Shown piece after piece: positions 18,119-23,964 of a DNA stretch of 64,000 nt. The position numbers were made by a program, and so were the translations under genes. Every line of letters begins with the position of its first letter. Positions within the stretch are counted from its first letter, which is position 1. This DNA is from Acidipropionibacterium acidipropionici. Lineage in GTDB: Bacteria > Actinomycetota > Actinomycetes > Propionibacteriales > Propionibacteriaceae. The stretch is taken from positions 2,509,551 through 2,573,550 of the forward strand of contig NZ_CP013126.1 in NCBI RefSeq assembly GCF_001441165.1, read 5' to 3'. The notes below the pieces were generated by a model, which saw only the letters and a list, made by a program, of their open reading frames with translations, was not told the origin of the DNA and ran no database searches.

Positions 18119-19234
18119 CTAGTGTCCTGAGTCGGAAGTTTCTGGTTGGTCGTTGGTGTGGTTGAGGATGGTGCAGTAGGCCGCGAGGGTGGAGAGGATT
18201 TGGTCGGCGGTCTTGGTCCAGATGAAGGGTTTGGGATCGTGGTTCCACTGGTTGATCCAGGCTTGGATGTCGGCTTTCAGTTCGGTGACTGACCGGTGTG
18301 CCGAACCGTGGAGTTTCCGGCAGGTCAACTCGGCGAACCAGCGCTCGACCAGGTTCAACCACGACGAGTAGGTCGGGGTGAAGTGCAGATGGAACCGGGG
18401 GTGACGCAGCAGCCACGTGTGGACCTTGGCAGTCTTGTGGGTGGCGTAGTTGTCCAGGACCAGGTGCAGGTCCAAGTCCTGGGGCACGGCCTTGTCGATG
18501 GTGGTCAGGAAACCGATGAACTGGGCAGCGGTGTGCCGGGCGTGGTGCTCGGTGATGACCGACCCGGAGGCGATGTCCAGGGCGGCGAACAGGCTCGTGG
18601 TGCCATGACGCACATAGTCGTGGGAGGCCTTGGCCGGGCTGGTCGGCAGGACGGGGAGGATCGGGGCGGTCCGGTCCAGGGCCTGGATCTGGGTTTTCTC
18701 ATCGACCGCCAGCACCAGGGCGTCAGCTGGCGGGTCCATGTACAGGCCGACCACGTCGCGGACCTTGTCGACGAACTCGGGATCGGTCGAGAGTTTCCAG
18801 GAATCGATCGCCTGGGGCTTTAGTCCGAAGGCCCGCCACACCCGAGAGACCATGGACTGGCTCATCCCGGAGGCCTGCGCTGCGCTACGGGTGGACCATG
18901 CCCGGTCCCCGTTCGTCGGCTTGGAGTGCAAGGTCCTCTCGACCAGGGCCTGGACAGCCTCGTCGGTGACAGCACGCGGCCGCCCGGGACGGGGCGCGTC
19001 CTCCAGACCGTCAAGCCGGTCGGCGGCGAAGCGGGACCGCCACTTACCGACTGTGGTCCGCGAGCAACCCACCAGCTCGGCCGCCCGCCCGATCGTGGCC
19101 CCACCGTCGAGTTCCAGAATGATCCGGGCTCGCCGCGCCCGCCAGGCCGCCAGGGTTCGCCCGCGTGTCCAGCCCTCCAGCACGGCACGTTCCTCGTCGG
19201 TCAAGTGCACGGGTTCAGTCCTGGGACTCGCCAT
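18119..19234 (-). CDS. IS630-family transposase
   Basis: 371 residues. N-terminal helix-turn-helix domains (IGRAAELVGCSRTTVGKWRS near residues 48-67, then a second near 120-140) precede a DDE catalytic core: LAVDEKTQIQ, LVLDNYATHK and PTYSSWLNLVERWFAE supply the three acidic residues. The start ATG at 19234 lies 22 bases inside the right inverted repeat. The stop codon TAG is built from the TA target duplication plus the flanking base, so the IS does not carry its own stop. The catalytic core looks intact and the element may still be active. Confidence 0.93.
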   Translation of the reverse strand: MASPRTEPVHLTDEERAVLEGWTRGRTLAAWRARRARIILELDGGATIGRAAELVGCSRTTVGKWRSRFAADRLDGLEDAPRPGRPRAVTDEAVQALVERTLHSKPTNGDRAWSTRSAAQASGMSQSMVSRVWRAFGLKPQAIDSWKLSTDPEFVDKVRDVVGLYMDPPADALVLAVDEKTQIQALDRTAPILPVLPTSPAKASHDYVRHGTTSLFAALDIASGSVITEHHARHTAAQFIGFLTTIDKAVPQDLDLHLVLDNYATHKTAKVHTWLLRHPRFHLHFTPTYSSWLNLVERWFAELTCRKLHGSAHRSVTELKADIQAWINQWNHDPKPFIWTKTADQILSTLAAYCTILNHTNDQPETSDSGH

Positions 19235-19280
19235 GAGAAGAGTCTACCAATCCTGACCAGAAACTTCCGACTCAGGACAC
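18122..19280 (-). mobile_element. IS630-family insertion sequence (1159 bp)
   Basis: Perfect 25-bp terminal inverted repeats (18122-18146 and 19256-19280) begin GTGTCCTGAG. The element is flanked on both sides by the TA dinucleotide (18120-18121 and 19281-19282), the target duplication characteristic of IS630/Tc1-mariner elements. It carries a single transposase gene and appears complete. Confidence 0.95.
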
Positions 19281-19320
19281 TAGATTCCCTCGACTCTGAC
19301 ATGGCGCTTGCTGGAAGACG

Positions 19321-19349
19321 TTGACAAGAATTATGAGCGGTGTTATGTT
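19321..19349 (+). promoter_or_regulatory. Consensus promoter of the bacteriocin-like cassette
   Basis: TTGACA (19321-19326) and TATGTT (19344-19349) are separated by exactly 17 bp, one of the best sigma-70/SigA promoters in the window. It lies just outside the IS630 right end and 121 bp upstream of the secreted peptide gene, leaving a leader of about 114 nt. Confidence 0.75.
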
Positions 19350-19469
19350 CGTGCCAGTTCCATAGATCACGACGACGTCATATGGACTCAAGAAGGGCGA
19401 TCTCCGATATAGAGAGTCGTGTGGCAATGGGGCTTCTTCAATCATTGAGCTAGTAGAAGGGACCATGTA

Positions 19470-20039
19470 ATGAGAACGAAAGCACTCAGATGTCTGGTCG
19501 CAGTTCTATTCTCGGCACTTATGGCTACCTCGGCAGTAGCCACATCTGCTCAGGCGGCAGGTTCAGAACGAGCCACGACGGAAGTGAATCCGGTTTCCGT
19601 CATTGCGAAGGCTAAGCATGATTCACCGAAGAGCTTGGCGGAAAAGGTCGCGATTCTAAGAAAGAGCGACGCCCTTATGGATCTCTTTGTGGGATCTCCT
19701 GACAGTAGGACCACGAATACGTATCTCGAGTTCTTTGCCGCCATTTCGACCATTGATCAAGTACGAGGCTTCGTCGAGAAGACAGCGGGTAAGCACTTCG
19801 TCGCTTCCGGACCAGATTCCAATCCAACTGTCACTCTTGAGGATGGTCTGCCGATCTCTGCCAGGGGCTCTTGCTGTAAGTGCTGGAAGGCTCGTGTCGC
19901 ATCGATCGCATACTTTGCGGCATCGGGTCTTACGTGTGCTGCTGTGGGGGCGATGACTGGTGCTGTTGGTGGTTTTGTTTGCGGCGGAGTGTTCTACGCA
20001 ATGGAATCACTGCCAAACTTTGATGCCGCGTGCAAATGA
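19470..20039 (+). CDS. Secreted Cys-rich protein, putative bacteriocin precursor
   Basis: 189 residues. Sec signal peptide at 1-29 (MRTKALRCLV start, hydrophobic core, cleavage after SAQA). A polar middle of about 100 residues without Cys follows. The C-terminal 55 residues start GSCCKCWK and hold six cysteines (135, 136, 138, 156, 171, 188) around a very hydrophobic Gly/Ala stretch (AVGAMTGAVGGFVCGG). Signal peptide, pro-region and hydrophobic Cys-rich core resemble halocin C8-like and other Sec-exported bacteriocins, but I cannot assign a family firmly. AGAAGGG precedes the ATG. Base composition is clearly lower in GC than the surrounding chromosome. The next gene overlaps by 4 bp and encodes a small membrane protein suited to immunity. 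Confidence 0.6.
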   Translation: MRTKALRCLVAVLFSALMATSAVATSAQAAGSERATTEVNPVSVIAKAKHDSPKSLAEKVAILRKSDALMDLFVGSPDSRTTNTYLEFFAAISTIDQVRGFVEKTAGKHFVASGPDSNPTVTLEDGLPISARGSCCKCWKARVASIAYFAASGLTCAAVGAMTGAVGGFVCGGVFYAMESLPNFDAACK

Positions 20040-20251
20040 AGTGTTCTCGCATCGATATCGTTACGTTCCTCGTAACTGTGATTGGGTTGCTTTTCATCTT
20101 CTGGGGGATAGACCTGCTCCTGCATAGACGTGAAAGCGCATTTGTGCGTGTAGCAGCCGCTCTACTCGCTGTTTCTGTAGGGCTAGGCGTTGTATGGGGG
20201 CGTCGGGAAAGAAGAAAGGAGAGTTCAGACGAAAGTACTCGCAATTGGTAG
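20036..20251 (+). CDS. Small two-TM membrane protein, putative immunity protein
   Basis: 71 residues. The ATG at 20036 overlaps the stop of the secreted protein gene (ATGA), so translation is probably coupled. Two hydrophobic segments (about 9-28, TFLVTVIGLLFIFWGIDLLL, and 38-55) are separated by a basic loop HRRESAFVR, and the tail RRERRKESSDES is strongly charged. Size, topology and coupling fit dedicated immunity proteins of bacteriocins; no homologue is recognised. A GTG at 20030 is a possible earlier start. It shares the low GC of the upstream gene, which suggests joint acquisition. Confidence 0.6.
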   Translation: MKCSRIDIVTFLVTVIGLLFIFWGIDLLLHRRESAFVRVAAALLAVSVGLGVVWGRRERRKESSDESTRNW

Positions 20252-20350
20252 TGAGCTGATGTTATGGATCAGAAGTGATTGGCCAGTCTGAAAAGACTCT
20301 GAAGATGTCTGACCCCTCAGCTGAGCCGAAGCAGATTACTGGTGATGAAA

Positions 20351-20384
20351 GGGCGGTCCTGACCCACGTGGGTCAGGACCGCCC
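20351..20384. terminator. 34-bp perfect palindrome, probable bidirectional terminator
   Basis: GGGCGGTCCTGACCCACG and its exact complement form a 34-bp perfect palindrome 100 bp after the putative immunity gene. On the minus strand TTTCAT follows. The IS481-type element begins immediately after it. With that IS removed, it would lie a few bases after the ardA stop, between two convergent operons, so a shared terminator is the simplest reading. A protein-binding palindrome is an alternative. Confidence 0.6.
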
Positions 20385-21385
20385 TAGGTGTACTTCCCCG
20401 TGACGTTGTGAACGCGGGCTGAGGGGGTCTGGCCGCCGATCCCGGTGTGGGGTCTGTGGTGATTGTAGTGATGGAGCCAGGTCTCGTAGGCTGCGGCGCG
20501 CTCGGCTTCGCTGGCGTAGGGCTTCGCGTAGGCCCACTCGACGGCGAGGGTTCGGTTGAACCGCTCGACCTTGCCGTTGGTCTGCGGCCGGTATGGCCGG
20601 GTCCACTTGTGCTTCACATGGTCGCCGAGCGCGTCAGCGAAGGCGCCTGACCGGTAGCAGGAACCGTTGTCGGTCATCACCGCGGTGACTGTGACGCCCA
20701 GGCCTGCGAAGAACGCGTTCGCGCGGGTCCAGAACCCCGCTGCGGTCTCTTTGCGCTCGTCGTCAAGGATCTCTGAGTACGCGATCCGGGAGTGGTCGTC
20801 CACGGCGTGGTGCAGATACCGGTAGCCGCGAGAGCCAGCTGCCCCGGCACGGGCTGCCTTGTCGCGGGCCACTCCCGCGTGACGGTCCTGCATGGATCCG
20901 CGACCGTGGGCACGCCACCCGCCGCCGTCGGGGATCCGGCCTTGTTTCTTGATATCTACGTGCACGAGCTGGCCCGGCGCGGCGACCTCGTACCGTGTCG
21001 GCTTCGGGCGGCGAACCGGCAGCCCGGTGGCCTGGTCGATGTTGATCAGCTTCGGCATCTTGTATCGGGCGAGCACCCGACCGACCGTGGAACGGTGCAA
21101 CCGCAGGTGATACGCGATCCGGTGCGGACCCCACCGGCGAGTGAACCGCAACGCGACGATCCGATGCTCCGTCTTACGCGAAAGCCGGTTCGGTGACGAG
21201 GTGGGCCTCGAACTACGGTCGATCAACGGCAGCCCTGCCCGGTACCTGTCGGCCCACCGCTTCACCGTCGCGGGCGAGCACTGGAACCGTTCCGCCGCCC
21301 GCCGCAACGACCAGCCCTGTTCCACGACGAGAACAGCAAGACGACGACGCCCTTCCGGTGTCAAGGGTGCGTTAGCGTGAGTCAC
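20384..21385 (-). CDS. IS481-family transposase
   Basis: 333 residues from GTG at 21385 (MTHANAPLTPEGRRRL), chosen because GGAGG lies six bases upstream. An N-terminal helix-turn-helix (WSLRRAAERFQCSPATVKRW) is followed by a retroviral-integrase-like DDE core: LVHVDIKKQG, VMTDNGSCYRS and QTNGKVERFNRTL, then the C-terminal YNHHRPHTGIGGQTP motif. The stop TAG comes from the CTAG of the target site, outside the inverted repeat. It appears intact. Confidence 0.93.
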   Translation of the reverse strand: MTHANAPLTPEGRRRLAVLVVEQGWSLRRAAERFQCSPATVKRWADRYRAGLPLIDRSSRPTSSPNRLSRKTEHRIVALRFTRRWGPHRIAYHLRLHRSTVGRVLARYKMPKLINIDQATGLPVRRPKPTRYEVAAPGQLVHVDIKKQGRIPDGGGWRAHGRGSMQDRHAGVARDKAARAGAAGSRGYRYLHHAVDDHSRIAYSEILDDERKETAAGFWTRANAFFAGLGVTVTAVMTDNGSCYRSGAFADALGDHVKHKWTRPYRPQTNGKVERFNRTLAVEWAYAKPYASEAERAAAYETWLHHYNHHRPHTGIGGQTPSARVHNVTGKYT

Positions 21386-21481
21386 GAAGACCTCCGTGGT
21401 CAGGAGAGTGAGTGTGGTAACCCACATCCTGCCCGGAGGTCTTCGCTACCTCACCCGTTCACAACCTCCCGGGGAAGTACA
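20389..21481 (-). mobile_element. IS481-family insertion sequence (1093 bp)
   Basis: Terminal inverted repeats of 26 bp with two mismatches (20389-20414 and 21456-21481) begin TGTACTTCCCCG. The flanks are CCTAGG (20383-20388) and CCTAGA (21482-21487), matching the NCTAGN target duplication described for IS481 of Bordetella. One transposase gene fills the element. Confidence 0.9.
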
Positions 21482-21482
21482 C

Positions 21483-22037
21483 CTAGAGGTCCCGGAACAC
21501 GTAGACCCCGCCGTCAGGGTTGGGATAGGTCGAGTAGTCCATCGCGAGGTCGCGGGTCCAGCTCGTCCAGTCGAAGTAGTTGGCGATCTCCTCGGGCACG
21601 CCGTCCAGCAGGCCGACGTCATCGACCGGGCTCTCGGCGTACTCGCGGAAGCTGTCCCACTCGCCGCAGTAGCGCTCCTCGAAGTCGCCGATGCTGGGCA
21701 GGTCTGAGTTGCCTTCGGCGACGTAGTCGCCGGACCTGATCCAGGCGCACAGCGCCGGTCTGAGGTGCTCGTCGACCTCGGCCAGGCACCGTCCCCAGGA
21801 CGCGGCCGTCACGGTGTCCAGCTCCCCGGAGACGGGGAGGTTCTCGTGATCGAACACCCACAGCTCGTCGTGGGAGTCGGCGCGCGAGTGGGCGCCATGG
21901 ATGTCGTAGCTGGTGACGGCGTCGGCATCGACAGCGTCGAACCAGTCACCGACCAGGCGGCCAGCGTTGTAGCACGACAAACAGCCCAGCCAGGCTCTGG
22001 GGGTCGTGTCAGTGGTCTGTGGTGAAGTCGTGGTCAT
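21483..22037 (-). CDS. ardA: ArdA-family antirestriction protein
   Basis: DNA-mimic protein that inhibits type I restriction enzymes to protect incoming DNA. 184 residues from ATG 22037 (MTTTSPQTTD), chosen for GAGGAGGGG upstream. Very acidic throughout, with the family features PRAWLGCLSCYNAGRLVGDW near the N-terminus and HDELWVFDHENLP in the middle, and an acidic C-terminal third (GVPEEIANYFDW). Typical of conjugative and integrative elements. It is the last gene of the minus-strand unit specificity subunit-XRE-ardA. An IS481-type element is inserted exactly at its stop codon without altering the protein. Confidence 0.88.
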   Translation of the reverse strand: MTTTSPQTTDTTPRAWLGCLSCYNAGRLVGDWFDAVDADAVTSYDIHGAHSRADSHDELWVFDHENLPVSGELDTVTAASWGRCLAEVDEHLRPALCAWIRSGDYVAEGNSDLPSIGDFEERYCGEWDSFREYAESPVDDVGLLDGVPEEIANYFDWTSWTRDLAMDYSTYPNPDGGVYVFRDL

Positions 22038-22174
22038 GGAAGCCCCTCCTCGTAGTCGATGAGGGGCGGCGGCGCCCGGCGGCCGTGCTCGCATGAATCA
22101 GCGCTTACCCGGGACGCTCGCCGTCTCTCGGAGGTGGCTCCCGGGCCGCGCTGCTGCGCGGGCTGATGTCGTGC

Positions 22175-22372
22175 TCAGGCGTCGATGCGCAGGCGCTTGC
22201 CCAGCGCCTTGGCGACCTTCTCCAGGGTGCCGGTGGAGATGTTGCTGCCGGTCTCCACGCGGGCGATGGTGGGTCTTGAGATGCCCGCCTCGCTGGCCAG
22301 CCTGTGCTGGCTCTTGCGGGCATCGCGGATGTCCTTCCCAATGCCCTTGGCTGGGTTGGGCCTGCGGCTCAT
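22175..22372 (-). CDS. Small XRE-family regulator
   Basis: 65 residues consisting almost only of one helix-turn-helix: KDIRDARKSQHRLASEAG and ISRPTIARVETGSNISTGTL, ending KALGKRLRIDA. Its ATG shares one base with the TAA of the upstream specificity subunit frame (TAATG), so it is probably translationally coupled. Between a restriction-modification remnant and ardA, it could be a controller (C) protein or the element's own repressor. Which one is not readable. Confidence 0.8.
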   Translation of the reverse strand: MSRRPNPAKGIGKDIRDARKSQHRLASEAGISRPTIARVETGSNISTGTLEKVAKALGKRLRIDA

Positions 22373-22941
22373 TAGGCTACCTCCAGGGCAGGTGCCATGC
22401 TCCGTTCGGCTCGGACGCGGAGTGCGCGACCATACGCTGTCATGCCGTCCCAGTCGACGGTGGTGCCGCCGTTGGCATCGGTGATAACAGGGACCATGAT
22501 GCGGGTCTTCTCCAAGCGAGCCATTGATACCCCGTAGCCCCAGGAGAACTTCTTCATTGCACGACGCAGTTCGGTGACAAGCAGAAGACCACTCTGTTCG
22601 TCGAGGTTCTTGTGCCTAAAGATCAAGAAGTTCTGCGCAGTGTAGAAGGGGGCTGGTTGATAAAAGGTGGCCTGGGTCTTGAGCGTGATGGTGACACAGT
22701 TTCCAGGCTCGCGCTCCTTTCCTTGATTGGCCACAATATCGGCGATGCTGTTACCGCCTTGCGTCTGACTCAAGTAGAGATTTCTTCCACTGCCCGGCTT
22801 GAGATGGACCTTGTCGTACCAGGCTCTAGAGGCTTTCATCGAGTCGAACACGTCTGTGATCAGCATTGGCTCGAACCTCAGGTCCGGGAGGGTGTCGTCA
22901 TCAGCAGGGCCAGTCTGGCGAGCGCTGTGTGTGTGTGACAA
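22372..22941 (-). CDS. Restriction-modification specificity subunit, second half (TRD2)
   Basis: Open frame of 189 codons whose only upstream start is a TTG at 22941, so independent translation is doubtful; an internal ATG at 22866 is possible. It contains FEPMLITDVFDSMKASRAWY and then the target-recognition-domain signature seen in BcgI/type I-like S subunits: FYTAQNFLIFRHKNL, MKKFSWGYGVSMARLEKTR, IMVPVITDANG and DWDGM. It is a clear paralogue of the frame just upstream, as the two halves of an S subunit would be. Adding one TG unit to the tract at 22926-22937 would fuse both into one protein of about 354 residues. Confidence 0.7.
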   Translation of the reverse strand: MSHTHSARQTGPADDDTLPDLRFEPMLITDVFDSMKASRAWYDKVHLKPGSGRNLYLSQTQGGNSIADIVANQGKEREPGNCVTITLKTQATFYQPAPFYTAQNFLIFRHKNLDEQSGLLLVTELRRAMKKFSWGYGVSMARLEKTRIMVPVITDANGGTTVDWDGMTAYGRALRVRAERSMAPALEVA

Positions 22942-23431
22942 CTTGCCCCAGGAGTTCTACTCCAAGACGATCGAGGCCGTCCCAGTCCACAACTTGGCTG
23001 TTGTTCTCGTCGGTGATGACGGGGACCATGATTCGGGTAACACGTAGCCGGACGAGTGATGCTCCGTTTCCCCACTGGAACTTCATCATTTGCTCGCGAA
23101 GGATAGCCACGAGTACGGGACCAGTGACCGCCGACAATCGAGGGTGACGTAGGACTTGAATCTTGACCGAGGTATAGAACGGCACCGGCTGATAGAACAC
23201 CGTTTGGGTGTCAACACCGATTGTGATGGCGTTGCCAGCATTGGGCGGGACGTCCTGAATCGCTATCGCGCTCTCGTGTCCATTCCGATTGGCCGACCGA
23301 CTGACATACGGAAATGGGCCTTCACCGGGAGCCAACTTATTCTTGTCATACCAAGCAGAAGAAGCCGCGAGGGAGTCAAATACTTGAGTGATCAGCATGG
23401 GCTGGAAGTCCAGGGTATCGAGCACGCTCAT
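22901..23431 (-). CDS. Restriction-modification specificity subunit, first half (TRD1)
   Basis: 176 residues from ATG 23431 (MSVLDTLDFQPMLITQVF), which overlaps the stop of an upstream remnant frame (ATGA). It holds one target recognition domain with the conserved FYTSVKIQVLRHPRL, MKFQWGNGASLVRLRVTR, IMVPVITDENN and DWDGL. The frame runs through the CA repeat (TG on the plus strand, 22926-22937) and stops 25 bases later after RSPDWPC. The S subunit would set DNA sequence specificity for a methyltransferase or restriction partner, but no such partner survives nearby. Confidence 0.7.
   Translation of the reverse strand: MSVLDTLDFQPMLITQVFDSLAASSAWYDKNKLAPGEGPFPYVSRSANRNGHESAIAIQDVPPNAGNAITIGVDTQTVFYQPVPFYTSVKIQVLRHPRLSAVTGPVLVAILREQMMKFQWGNGASLVRLRVTRIMVPVITDENNSQVVDWDGLDRLGVELLGQVVTHTQRSPDWPC
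22926..22937. repeat. (TG)6 dinucleotide tract at the S-subunit junction
   Basis: Six perfect TG units, read as CA in the gene, lie exactly where the two specificity-subunit frames overlap. With seven (or four) units the frames fuse; with six they are split. This is the arrangement expected of slipped-strand phase variation, though the tract is short. Confidence 0.6.
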
Positions 23432-23625
23432 GCGGTCACCCCGCCCTCGGGTTCAGTCTCTTCCGCGGCGGGCGCGGGTGTGATCAGGTCACCGAGCCCG
23501 TGTGCGTGCATGTCCACCTGCCAGGCGACGTAGTCGGCGACGGTGGCGAGGAAGTCCTCGTACGGTGACTCTCCCTCTTGCCCATGCTCCGCCCCACCTC
23601 GGTTGATGCGGTCGGTCCGTGCCCA
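23428..23625 (-). pseudogene. C-terminal remnant of a gene upstream of the S subunit
   Basis: An open frame of 65 codons without a credible start ends in ATGA overlap with the S subunit. Its sequence (GESPYEDFLATVADYVAWQV, then MHAHGLGDLITPAP and an acidic tail) reads like the end of a real protein. The likely lost gene is the methyltransferase/nuclease partner of the S subunit. It is cut off close to the CGTGCCCA repeats at the element's right end. Confidence 0.5.
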
Positions 23626-23693
23626 CTACGTGCCCAATGAAACCCGTCTCGTGCCCATTCATGCCCCCCTGTGCGGACTTCCTCGTAAATGAC

Positions 23694-23736
23694 AAGTAGC
23701 CCGTGACTAGGTGTTTAACCTAGTCACGGGCTACTT
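23694..23736 (-). terminator. Terminator of tRNA-Leu supplied by the element
   Basis: A perfect 19-bp stem (23694-23712 with 23718-23736) and five-base loop start eight bases past the tRNA 3' end on the minus strand. It lies inside the element, so integration gave the tRNA a replacement terminator. Confidence 0.8.
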
Positions 23737-23743
23737 CTCCGTG

Positions 23744-23829
23744 TGTCCGAGAGAGGACTTGAACCTCCACAGCCTAAAACGGCCACTAGCACCTCAAGCT
23801 AGCGCGTCTACCAATTCCGCCACCCGGAC
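23744..23829 (-). tRNA. tRNA-Leu (anticodon GAG)
   Basis: 86-nt class II tRNA. The acceptor stem GTCCGGG pairs with CTCGGAC, the anticodon arm CTAGC-TTGAGGT-GCTAG gives anticodon GAG, a long variable arm is present, and the T arm contains TTCAAGT. CCA is not encoded. A promoter TTGCGC (23903-23898) with TAGAGT (23879-23874), 18 bp apart, precedes it. Its 3' end is the attachment site of the integrated element. Confidence 0.95.
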
Positions 23830-23964
23830 CGGGTTCCTTCAGGGGCTTAACACTCCCTTCCGGACGGTGTGGAACTCTAGTCTGAATCCTCGGCGGCGCG
23901 CAAGTTGAGGAGCCGGAGATGGGCGGGTGACCGGCGCCGGGTGCGCCGGTGGCAGAATCCCAGC

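Larger units (their letters stand above)
17577..23767. mobile_element. Genomic element integrated at tRNA-Leu(GAG), no integrase found
   Basis: The 6.19-kb segment is bounded by 25-bp direct repeats, one being the tRNA-Leu 3' end. It carries two insertion sequences, a low-GC secreted-peptide cassette, ardA, an XRE regulator, a split specificity subunit and a truncated upstream gene. I see no tyrosine or serine recombinase, relaxase, replication or phage structural gene. It therefore looks like a decayed integrative element, or one mobilised in trans by a relative using the same att site. Octamers CGTGCCCA cluster near both ends and may be integrase arm sites. Confidence 0.8.
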
